64,000 nucleotides of DNA, taken from NCBI RefSeq assembly GCF_003965815.1, contig NZ_RXOE01000010.1:186001-250000 (forward strand), written 5' to 3'. The notes beneath the pieces are model-generated. The model was not told the DNA's origin, searched no databases, and worked only from the letters and a program-made list of their open reading frames with translations. The stretch's first letter is position 1. Each line of letters begins with the position of its first letter. Origin of the DNA: Variovorax gossypii (lineage in GTDB: Bacteria; Pseudomonadota; Gammaproteobacteria; Burkholderiales; Burkholderiaceae_C). This document shows positions 45,236-52,956 of the stretch, piece by piece. A program made the translations under genes and the position numbers.

Positions 45236-46264
45236 CTAGCCGGCTGACGGGGACCGGCGGGCGCGGAATTCGCCCGGCGTCATCCCCTCGATCCGCCGGA
45301 AGTGCCGGTTGAAGTTCGAGATGTTGTTGAAGCCCACCTCGTAGCAGATGCTGCTCACGTGCTGGCGCGTCGACGCCAGCAGGCGGCAGGCCTTGGCCAC
45401 GCGCAGGCCGATCACGAAGTCGGTGAAGGTCTGCCCCGTGGCGCGGCGGAAGCTGCGCGAGAAGGCGTTCTCGCGCATGCCCACGAGCGCGCCCACCTCG
45501 GCCAGCGACAGCGCCTCCGCATAGTTCTCGCGGATGTGATCGAGCGCCTTGTGGATGCGCAGCGCCTGCGTGTCTTCACCGAGGCCTTCGCCGGCCAGCG
45601 CTACGCCGGAGAGCACGCGATAGTCGCCCCATTGCGCCAGCTCGTGCAGCAGCGCGGTGAACTCGGAAAAGCGCGCGAGCCCCTGCAGCGTCTCGATGCG
45701 GCGCAGGCGCGCGAGCGTGCCCGCCTCCAGGCCGACGAACTGCACGCCCAGCCGCGCGCGGGCCAGCAGCGGCCCCGCGTCGGCGAGTTCCGGAAAGAGC
45801 GCCATGCCGCGCTTGAGCGGCTCGTCGCTGAAGCGCAGCACCAGTCCGCCCGAACCGCTGCTGCTGCAGCCGCCCGGCTGCGCACGATGCTCGAAGGCGA
45901 GGCTGCGCGGCAGCCGGGGGCCCAGCAGCACGACGGTGCCGGGCGCGAAGCTGTGCGTTTCCTCGTCGGCGCCGCTGCCGATGCGAAGGCGCGCGGGCGC
46001 GGCGCCGATGAGGTGCAGCTCGTGATCGTGCAGGCAGCGCGCTCCGCCCGCCTGGGCCGAAGGCGCGGCAGCGGCCTCGCACCGGACCGTGGCGGAAAGA
46101 TCGCGCGCTTCGCCTCGAGCCGGTGTTTGGGCGATCGGCGCGATCGGGGCGCGCCATGCGACCGCCTCCATGCCGCGCGAAGCATGTCGCCGCGCCGGCG
46201 TCACGGGCAGCAGGGCCCTCGCGTGCGCCTGGGTGGCAAGGGCCGATGTCGTCGTGTTCAGCAA
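45236..46264 (-). CDS. AraC family transcriptional regulator
   Basis: A 342-residue regulator with a C-terminal AraC/XylS double HTH (about 240-340: SLAEVGALVGMRENAFSRSFRR, then VSSICYEVGFNNISNFNRHFR). The N-terminal region has a cupin-like effector domain starting near residue 75, after an alanine-rich stretch of low information. It is convergent with the catabolic cluster and is a plausible activator of it. The start is uncertain within the alanine-rich N-terminus. Confidence 0.85.
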   Translation of the reverse strand: MLNTTTSALATQAHARALLPVTPARRHASRGMEAVAWRAPIAPIAQTPARGEARDLSATVRCEAAAAPSAQAGGARCLHDHELHLIGAAPARLRIGSGADEETHSFAPGTVVLLGPRLPRSLAFEHRAQPGGCSSSGSGGLVLRFSDEPLKRGMALFPELADAGPLLARARLGVQFVGLEAGTLARLRRIETLQGLARFSEFTALLHELAQWGDYRVLSGVALAGEGLGEDTQALRIHKALDHIRENYAEALSLAEVGALVGMRENAFSRSFRRATGQTFTDFVIGLRVAKACRLLASTRQHVSSICYEVGFNNISNFNRHFRRIEGMTPGEFRARRSPSAG

Positions 46265-46316
46265 GACCAGTTTTCCTCCAGCAAATCTCCGATGGACAAC
46301 GACGACCCGGAAGTCG

Positions 46317-47876
46317 TCAGCTTCGCCGCGCCCGCGGCGGCACCGCCGTCTGCTGCTGGAACGCGGCGAGCAGCCTGTATTCCTCGCCGAGCTTGCGCGG
46401 CAGCGAGAGGTACACCGGCAGCAGCTGCCGGTAGAGCGCGGCGTTCTTGGCGTTGGGCGTGTGGCGATGGGTGGCGCCGACCATGCCCGCGACCGCGTCG
46501 AGCGAATCGACGTGGCCCAGCGCGTAGAGCCCGAGCACCGCGGCGCCGAGGCACGAACTCTCGAAGCTCTCGGGCACGACCACCTCGCGGTCGAACACGT
46601 CGGCCATCATCTGGCGCCACATGCCCGAGCGCGCGAAGCCGCCGGTGGCCTTGATGCGGGCGCTGCGCCCGGCGATGGACTCGACCGCCGGCAGGATGCT
46701 GTGCAGGTTGAAGATCACGCCCTCGAGCACCGCGCGGATCATGTGCTCCTTGCGGTGGTGGATGCCCAGCCCGAAGAAGGAGCCGCGCAGGTCGGCGTTC
46801 CAGTAGGGTGCGCGCTCGCCGGTGAGGAAGGGGTGGAACACCAGTCCTTCGGAACCGGCCGACACGCGCTCGGCGATGCGCGTGAGCACCTCGTAGGTGT
46901 CGATGCCAAGGCGCTTGGCGGTCTCGGCCTCGGCCGAGGCGAACTCGTCGCGCACCCAGCGCAGGATGATGCCGCCGTTGTTCACCGGACCGCCCACCAC
47001 CCAGCGCCGCTCGGCGAGTGCGTAGCAGAAGGTGCGGCCCTCGGGGTCGGTCATGGGGTGGTCGACCACGGTGCGCATCGCGCCGCTGGTGCCGATGGTC
47101 ACGGCCACCTCGCCGGGCGCCATCGCGTTCACGCCCAGGTTGGAAAGCACGCCGTCGTTGGCGCCGATGACGAAGGGCGTGTCGCGCGACAGGCCCAGCT
47201 GCGCGGCAACGTCGGCAGCGAGGCCTTCGACATGCCAGGTGGTCGGCACCGGGTTCGAGAGCTGCCCGGCGCTCACGCCGGCAAGCGCGAGCGCAGCCTC
47301 GTCCCAGCCGAGCCGCACGATGTCGAAGAGCCCCGTGGCGGAGGCGATCGAGTGGTCGACCTGCCACTGGCCGAAGAGCCGGAAGAACACGTACTCCTTG
47401 ATGCCGACGAAGCGCGCGGCACGCGCGAAGAGCTCGGGGCGCTCGTGGCGCAGCCACACCAGCTTGGCCAGCGGCGACATCGGATGGATGGGAGTGCCGG
47501 TGCGGCGGTAGATCGCGAGGCCGTCCCATTCGTCGCGGATGCGCGAGGCCCAGGCCGAGGCGCGGTGGTCGGCCCAGGTGATGCTGTGCGTGAGCGGCGC
47601 GCCCGCGTCGTCGACCAGGATCAGGCTGTGCATCGCCGCGCTGAAGGACACCGCGAGCACGTCGGCGGGCGCGGCCTTGCTCTGCTTCACGCAGCCGGCA
47701 ATGGCCGAGAGCACGGCCTGGAAGATCTGCTGCGGGTCCTGCTCTGCGGCCCCGGCTTCGGGCTGCAGCAGCGGGTATTCGATCGTTTCGTGCGCCAGCA
47801 CGCGCCCGGCGGGCGTGAAGGCCACGGCCTTCGTGCTGGTGGTTCCGATGTCGACGCCGATGACGATGCGGCCCAT
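46317..47876 (-). CDS. gntK: FGGY family gluconokinase
   Basis: A 519-residue FGGY sugar kinase: IGVDIGTTSTKAVAF opens the fold, with SFSAAMHSLILVD, GANDGVLSNLGV, TIGTSGAMRTVV and the FGGY motif region KATGGFARSGMWRQM. Gluconokinases of the FGGY type (as in Bacillus) have this layout; a xylulokinase function cannot be fully excluded. It phosphorylates gluconate after import. It follows the gluconate symporter gene by 11 bases on the minus strand. Confidence 0.88.
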   Translation of the reverse strand: MGRIVIGVDIGTTSTKAVAFTPAGRVLAHETIEYPLLQPEAGAAEQDPQQIFQAVLSAIAGCVKQSKAAPADVLAVSFSAAMHSLILVDDAGAPLTHSITWADHRASAWASRIRDEWDGLAIYRRTGTPIHPMSPLAKLVWLRHERPELFARAARFVGIKEYVFFRLFGQWQVDHSIASATGLFDIVRLGWDEAALALAGVSAGQLSNPVPTTWHVEGLAADVAAQLGLSRDTPFVIGANDGVLSNLGVNAMAPGEVAVTIGTSGAMRTVVDHPMTDPEGRTFCYALAERRWVVGGPVNNGGIILRWVRDEFASAEAETAKRLGIDTYEVLTRIAERVSAGSEGLVFHPFLTGERAPYWNADLRGSFFGLGIHHRKEHMIRAVLEGVIFNLHSILPAVESIAGRSARIKATGGFARSGMWRQMMADVFDREVVVPESFESSCLGAAVLGLYALGHVDSLDAVAGMVGATHRHTPNAKNAALYRQLLPVYLSLPRKLGEEYRLLAAFQQQTAVPPRARRS

Positions 47877-47887
47877 GGCTCGCCTCC

Positions 47888-49240
47888 TCAGACGACCATG
47901 CTCAGCAGCATGATGAAGACGATGGCCACGACCGAGATCAGCGTTTCCATCACGGTCCAGGTCTTGAAGGTCTCGGCCACCGTCATGTTGAAGTACTGCT
48001 TCACCAGCCAGAAGCCGGCGTCGTTGACGTGCGAGAGGATCAGCGAGCCCGCGCCGGTGGCCAGCACCAGCAGTTCGCGGTTCACGCCCGGCACCATGGT
48101 CGCCAGCGGCGCGACGATGCCCGCGCCGGTGATGGTGGCGACGGTGGCCGAGCCGGTGGCGATGCGGATCAGCCCCGCCACCAGCCACGCGAGCAGGATC
48201 GGCGAGACCTGCGCATGCAGCGCCATCTGCCCGATCGCGTTGCCCACGCCGCTGGCCACCAGCATCTGCTTGAAGCCGCCGCCCGCGCCGATGATCAGCA
48301 CGATGGCCGCGGTGGGCGCGAGGCTGTCGTCGACGAACTTCATGATCTGCTTCGACGTGAAGCCGCGCGCGACGCCGAAGGTGTAGAGCGACAGCAGCAG
48401 CGCCGCCAGCAGCGCGGTGATCGGGTGGCCGATGAAGTCCATCCACTGGCGCACGATGTTCTTCTCGTCCAGCGCCACGTCGGCAAAAGTCTTCAGCAGC
48501 ATCAGCGCCACCGGCAGCAGCACCGTGACCAGCGTGATGCCGAAGCCGGGCAGCTCGCGCGCCTCGGGCTCGTGTGCCAGCTGCTCCATCAGCTCGGGCG
48601 AGGCCTCGCCCGGCACGTACTTCGAGATGAACTTGCCGAAGATCGGGCCCGCGATCATCGCGGTGGGCAGGCCGACGATCAGGCCGTAGAAGATGGTCTT
48701 GCCGATGTCGGCATTGAAGACGCCGATGGCCAGCAGCGGCCCCGGATGCGGCGGCACCAGGCCGTGCACCACCGACAGGCCCGCCAGCAGCGGAATGCCG
48801 ATGCGGATGAGCGACACGCCGGTGCGCCGCGCGACGATGAACACGAGCGGGATCAGCAGCACGAAGCCGATCTCGAAGAACAGCGGGATGCCGACCAGGA
48901 AGGCCGCGAACATCATCGCCCAGTGCACGCGCTCGCGGCCGAAGGCGTCGATCAGCGTGCGCGCGATGCGGTCGGCGCCGCCCGACTCCGCCATCATCTT
49001 GCCGAGCATGGTGCCCAGGCCGAGCACGATGCCCACGAAGCCCAGCACGCCGCCGAAGCCGTCCTGGAAGGACTTCATGACCTTGTCCACCGGCATGCCC
49101 GATGTCAGGCCCAGGAAGCCGGCGGCCAGCGTCAGCGCGATGAAGGGGTGCACGCGCCAGCGCGTGATCAGAAGGATCAGCCCGACGATCGCCACCAGGG
49201 CGTCGACGAGCAGGAAGATCTCTTGGCTCATTCCGAACAT
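47888..49240 (-). CDS. gntP: Gluconate:H+ symporter, GntP family
   Basis: A 450-residue membrane protein with about 12 or more helices and family signatures: PFIALTLAAGFLGLTSGM, FEIGFVLLIPLVF, PPHPGPLLAIG and a C-terminal GAGSLILSHVNDAGFWLVKQYF. It imports gluconate with protons. The start at 49240 has AGGAG six to seven bases upstream; 49231 is a second in-frame ATG. An operator palindrome lies 74 bases upstream. It forms an operon with the FGGY kinase. Confidence 0.93.
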   Translation of the reverse strand: MFGMSQEIFLLVDALVAIVGLILLITRWRVHPFIALTLAAGFLGLTSGMPVDKVMKSFQDGFGGVLGFVGIVLGLGTMLGKMMAESGGADRIARTLIDAFGRERVHWAMMFAAFLVGIPLFFEIGFVLLIPLVFIVARRTGVSLIRIGIPLLAGLSVVHGLVPPHPGPLLAIGVFNADIGKTIFYGLIVGLPTAMIAGPIFGKFISKYVPGEASPELMEQLAHEPEARELPGFGITLVTVLLPVALMLLKTFADVALDEKNIVRQWMDFIGHPITALLAALLLSLYTFGVARGFTSKQIMKFVDDSLAPTAAIVLIIGAGGGFKQMLVASGVGNAIGQMALHAQVSPILLAWLVAGLIRIATGSATVATITGAGIVAPLATMVPGVNRELLVLATGAGSLILSHVNDAGFWLVKQYFNMTVAETFKTWTVMETLISVVAIVFIMLLSMVV

Positions 49241-49313
49241 GGGTGTCTCCTGGATCCGGGCCAGCCCAAGAAGAAGGCAAAAAGGGGCGGTCCGGCGGGT
49301 GGGACGGCATTCT

Positions 49314-49327
49314 GGATAGCGCTGTCC
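49314..49327. promoter_or_regulatory. Gluconate regulator operator 1 (gntP side)
   Basis: The 14-base site GGATAGCGCTGTCC lies 74 bases upstream of gntP. It is a hybrid of the half-sites found in operators 2 and 3, with a centre 78 bases from operator 2. That spacing would allow looping between sites by a LacI-type tetramer or dimer pair. Confidence 0.75.
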
Positions 49328-49391
49328 CGCACAATTCAAAAAAAGCCAGCTCTGGTGCGCGCTCGGGTTTTTCCGAATCGGACAAGGGCTG

Positions 49392-49405
49392 GGATAGCGC
49401 TATCC
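49392..49405. promoter_or_regulatory. Gluconate regulator operator 2
   Basis: GGATAGCGCTATCC is a perfect 14-base palindrome with the central GC step typical of LacI-family operators. It lies 54 bases upstream of the regulator gene and 16 bases (centre to centre) from operator 3. Confidence 0.82.
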
Positions 49406-49407
49406 TA

Positions 49408-49421
49408 GGACAGCGCTGTCC
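49408..49421. promoter_or_regulatory. Gluconate regulator operator 3 (gntR side)
   Basis: GGACAGCGCTGTCC is a perfect 14-base palindrome adjacent to operator 2. It lies 38 bases upstream of the LacI-type gene and probably mediates autoregulation. Confidence 0.82.
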
Positions 49422-49459
49422 AATTCCGGATTGGTAATAACCCTGAGAAACGACCGACC

Positions 49460-50491
49460 ATGGCCGACACCCCCGACCGCCCGCGCTCCCGCTCTTCCAG
49501 CCAGGTCACCCTCGACGACGTGGCCCGCGCCTGCGGGGTGAGCCCGATCACGGTGTCGCGGGCGCTGCGCGGCGCGCGCAACGTGGCGCCCGAGCTGCAG
49601 GCCCGCGTGCAGGCGGCGGCGGACCAGCTCGGCTACGTGCCCAACGTGGCGGCGCGCGCGCTGGCCTCGGCGCGCAGCTCGCACGTGGCGGTGCTGATCC
49701 CCTCGCTGACCAACCAGCTGTTCGTGGAGCTGCTCGAGGCGGTGCAGGACGCGCTGTCGCCGCACGGCTTCCAGTCGCTGATCGGCGTGACGCACTACGA
49801 CCCGGCGCAGGAAGAGGCGCTGCTGCGCAGCTACCTCTCGCAGCGGCCGGCGGGTGTGCTGCTCACGGGCTTCGACCGCGGCCCCACGGCCGCGCAGCTG
49901 CTGGAGCGCAGCAACGCGCCCTGCGTGTACCTGATGGAAACCTCGGCCGAGCCCGGCGTGCACAGCGTGGGCTTCTCGCAGCAGGACGCGGGCCGCGCCA
50001 TCGTGCAGCACCTGCTGCAGCGCGGCCGCCGGCGCATCGCGTATGCCGCCGGCCAGCTCGATCCGCGCGTGATGCTGCGCCTGGAAGGCTATCGCGAGGC
50101 GCTGCGCGCGGCAGGCTGCCACGATCCGGCGCTCGAACTGCTGGTGCCGGGGCCGACCTCCATGGCGCTGGGCGGCCGCCAGTTCGAGGACCTGCTCGCG
50201 CGCCACCCCGACGTGGACGCCATCTTCTATTGCAACGACGACCTCGCCCAAGGCGGGCTGCTGGCCGCGCTGCGCACCGGGGTCTCGGTGCCGCAGCGCG
50301 TGGCGATCGCCGGCTTCAACGATCTGGGCGGCAGCGACCAGATGCTGCCGCCGCTGACCACCGTGCGCACCCCGCGCCGCGAGATCGGCGAACGCGCGGC
50401 CGCGATGCTGCTGGCGCTGATGCGCGGAGAGACGGTGGCCGAGCGAACGATGGACCTGGGCTTCGAACTGCTGGTGCGGCAGAGCAGCTGA
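49460..50491 (+). CDS. gntR: LacI family regulator, probable gluconate repressor
   Basis: A 343-residue LacI-type protein. The N-terminal HTH VTLDDVARACGVSPITVSRAL is followed by the hinge helix VAARALASARS and a periplasmic-binding-like effector domain (VAVLIPSLTNQLF, then FYCNDDLAQGGLLA). It is divergent from the gntP-gntK operon, and the three shared-pattern palindromes between them are its likely binding sites. By position it is the gluconate repressor (GntR-like); the ligand is inferred. Confidence 0.9.
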   Translation: MADTPDRPRSRSSSQVTLDDVARACGVSPITVSRALRGARNVAPELQARVQAAADQLGYVPNVAARALASARSSHVAVLIPSLTNQLFVELLEAVQDALSPHGFQSLIGVTHYDPAQEEALLRSYLSQRPAGVLLTGFDRGPTAAQLLERSNAPCVYLMETSAEPGVHSVGFSQQDAGRAIVQHLLQRGRRRIAYAAGQLDPRVMLRLEGYREALRAAGCHDPALELLVPGPTSMALGGRQFEDLLARHPDVDAIFYCNDDLAQGGLLAALRTGVSVPQRVAIAGFNDLGGSDQMLPPLTTVRTPRREIGERAAAMLLALMRGETVAERTMDLGFELLVRQSS

Positions 50492-50511
50492 AGCGGCGAA
50501 CGGCGTGCCGC

Positions 50512-52752
50512 CTACAGCGCCAGCGCCGCCACTTCCGCGCTGCCGAGCGCGCCGCCGTAGATGCGGAAATCGTCGATGCGGCCCTTCAGATAGGCGTCGC
50601 TGGCGTACTGCGAACGGCCCAGCCAGTTCTGCGTCGTCGCGCCGAGGTCGATGGGCGCGAGGCTCATCTGCGTATTGGAGCCGGCCTCGACACCGTCGAC
50701 ATACAGGGTGCCGAGCGCGTCCGACACCGTCACCGCGACGTGCACCCACCGGCCCGTGGGCAGCGCCGCCGCGCCGTCGATCACCTGCTCGTTGTAGCCG
50801 TGCTCGGTGGTGATGGAAAAGCGCGGCACGCCGCTGCCGTTGCGCACGGTCAGCATCATGTAGCGGCGCGTGCCGGAGCCGAAGTCGAAGACGCGCGACC
50901 ATGTCGCGAGGGTGTCGATGTAGAGCCAGGCAGTGATGCTGAAGTCGGCGAAGCTCTTCGCCGCGCCCGCCGGCAGTGCCACGTAGCCGTTCGTGCCCCC
51001 GAGGGCGACGGCGTTGCCCTGGCGTCCGGCGGTCCACGTCGCATCGCCCTGCAGTTCGCCGGCCGCGAACCGGCCGGTGGCGTCGCCGGCCTGCGTGCCT
51101 GTGGACTCATCGAACTTGAGCTGCAGCAGCAGTTCGGCCTTGATCGCCGCCCGCTCCTCGTTGGACGCGGCGCTCTCTCCCGAGGCGCCGGTCGCCACGA
51201 CCACGTAGTACCAGACGTCGCCGGCCGCAATGGTGCCGTCCGTGAAGCTGAGCGTGTCGGTGATGCCCGATGTGATGTCGGTGTAGGGGCCTCCCGCGGT
51301 GCTCGCGCGCCTGACGGTGTAGCTCTGCGCGTCGGGGCAGCCCCACCATGACAGCAGCACCTGCGTGCCGCGCACGCGGGCCGTGAGGCCGGTCGGCTTG
51401 CCCTGCGTCGTGAGCGGATCGCGCGTGAAGGTCAGCGTGCCGAAGCCCAGCTGGTCGCCGTTGCCGCCGTCGTGCTCGGGACGCATCTGAATGGCCTGCA
51501 GCAGGCTGTAGGGCGTGGCGACGCCCAGGCGGTTCGCATAGTGGTTGTAGATGCTCTCCCAGACCACGCGCCGGTGCCCCTGCCCCGCCGTCGACAGCAC
51601 CGACTGCGTGCCCTGCCTGTTGACGTTGGTGAAGTAGGGCACGGTATAGAAGGTGCCGGTGCTGCTGTCGGTGAGGTTGGACTTGGCGACGTACTCCGCG
51701 CCCGCGAGAAAGCGGTTGTTCTCGTAGCCGTAGGTGTCGTCGCCCTGGTTCCACGCCATCTCGTGGAAAGCGGCCGCGAGGCCGATGCCCAGCGTGCAGT
51801 GGCCCTGGTCGCGGCCGCTTTCCTGCCACTGGCCCAGGTAGCCGGGATGAACGTGGTAGACCGCCTGCAGGCCCGCGCCGTTGCCCTGGCCGGCCTTGAA
51901 GTAGCTCATCGCCTCGTCGTAGATGTCCGTGCGGTCGCACAGCACGCCGATGGCCAGCATCGAGGCGATGTTGCACAGGTCCCAGTTGGCCCAGTAGTTG
52001 GTGATCTCCGAGCCGTTGTGGTCGAGCAGGAAGCTGTGGTTGAGCGGGTAGAACAGCGTGAGCATCATGTTCTGGAAGCGCGCGAAGTCGCTCGCGGCCC
52101 AGCCCTCGTAGCTGCGCATGATCTCGCCCGCGTTGGCGAACTGGTAGCCGTAGATGCCCGCCGCGAGGAAACGGTCGGAGTTGCCGGTGAGCGTGGTCAT
52201 CGTCGAAGACCATGCGTTGAGGAAGACGACCGCGAGGTCGGCGTAGCGCGTGTCCTGCGAGACCTTCCAGCGCAGCGCGAGCTGATAGGCGCGCGCGATG
52301 TCGATGTACATCTGCGCGAAGTTCGAGTCGTCCCCGCCGCGGATCACCGTGGCCAGCGGGCGCGGCGTGGCGCCGAGCTGCGAGCGGCCGTTGGAGGTGA
52401 GCGCGTTCCAGCCTTCGAGCCAGGGCTGCGCCTGCGCCGCGACCTTCTGGCGCATGCGCTCGAAGTCGGCCTCGGTGTGCAGCAGGCCCGGGTGGACGAA
52501 CTTGCGGGCCTGCGCCTCGGGTGTCGCCGATGCGGGGTCCGCGGCCGTGGCGGTGCCGGCGGTACCGGTGGCGGTCGTCGTCGTCTGCTGCGAGCCGGCG
52601 GACTGCGCGCCGGTGCCCGTCACCGGAAAGGAGAAGCTGCCTCCGCCGCCTCCGCAAGCCGTCGTTCCAAGGGCCAGGGCGCTCGCGGTGCCCAGAAGGA
52701 AAACACGGCGGTCCAGGGAGAGGCCGTTCTTGTCATCGTCCAACGAATGCAT
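50512..52752 (-). CDS. Alginate-lyase-like exported lipoprotein with FnIII and LamG domains
   Basis: A 746-residue exported protein. Twin Arg (DRRVFLLG, residues 14-21) and a lipobox ending in Cys33 suggest Tat export and lipidation. Residues about 80-440 resemble the alginate lyase toroid fold (HPGLLHTEADFERM, the NYWANWDLCNI stretch, ESGRDQGH with likely catalytic His). An FnIII-like domain (about 454-535) and a LamG jelly-roll (about 544-740) follow. It likely cleaves or binds an acidic polysaccharide; the substrate is unproven. Confidence 0.85.
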   Translation of the reverse strand: MHSLDDDKNGLSLDRRVFLLGTASALALGTTACGGGGGSFSFPVTGTGAQSAGSQQTTTTATGTAGTATAADPASATPEAQARKFVHPGLLHTEADFERMRQKVAAQAQPWLEGWNALTSNGRSQLGATPRPLATVIRGGDDSNFAQMYIDIARAYQLALRWKVSQDTRYADLAVVFLNAWSSTMTTLTGNSDRFLAAGIYGYQFANAGEIMRSYEGWAASDFARFQNMMLTLFYPLNHSFLLDHNGSEITNYWANWDLCNIASMLAIGVLCDRTDIYDEAMSYFKAGQGNGAGLQAVYHVHPGYLGQWQESGRDQGHCTLGIGLAAAFHEMAWNQGDDTYGYENNRFLAGAEYVAKSNLTDSSTGTFYTVPYFTNVNRQGTQSVLSTAGQGHRRVVWESIYNHYANRLGVATPYSLLQAIQMRPEHDGGNGDQLGFGTLTFTRDPLTTQGKPTGLTARVRGTQVLLSWWGCPDAQSYTVRRASTAGGPYTDITSGITDTLSFTDGTIAAGDVWYYVVVATGASGESAASNEERAAIKAELLLQLKFDESTGTQAGDATGRFAAGELQGDATWTAGRQGNAVALGGTNGYVALPAGAAKSFADFSITAWLYIDTLATWSRVFDFGSGTRRYMMLTVRNGSGVPRFSITTEHGYNEQVIDGAAALPTGRWVHVAVTVSDALGTLYVDGVEAGSNTQMSLAPIDLGATTQNWLGRSQYASDAYLKGRIDDFRIYGGALGSAEVAALAL

Positions 52753-52874
52753 CCTTGCCGAAATCTGTAAATAAATGATTCAGCAACATGCATGCCCATC
52801 GGCCTGCGCCTGCGCATGGCGTGCCATTGCCCGCACCGGTGAATGCAATGGCATGCATTGCGTCGGAAATGCAT
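52747..52874. promoter_or_regulatory. Cluster of ATGCAT sites upstream of the lyase-like gene
   Basis: The palindrome ATGCAT occurs at 52747, 52788, 52853 and 52869 within 128 bases; the first contains the start codon of the lyase-like gene. The stretch is more AT-rich than its surroundings, so it is a likely control region. No known regulator is assigned. Confidence 0.4.
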
Positions 52875-52882
52875 GTATTGGC

Positions 52883-52899
52883 GTGACATTCGCTGTCAC
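52883..52899. promoter_or_regulatory. GTGACA-N5-TGTCAC inverted repeat
   Basis: A perfect six-base inverted repeat with a five-base spacer in the gap between the lyase-like gene and the hybrid kinase gene, about 130 bases upstream of the lyase start. It resembles operators of dimeric HTH regulators. Confidence 0.45.
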
Positions 52900-52956
52900 A
52901 CCCGCGCGCGGCGCGCCCAGGAATGTCAGTGCCAGTTCGCCGACCTTGCGGCGAAC

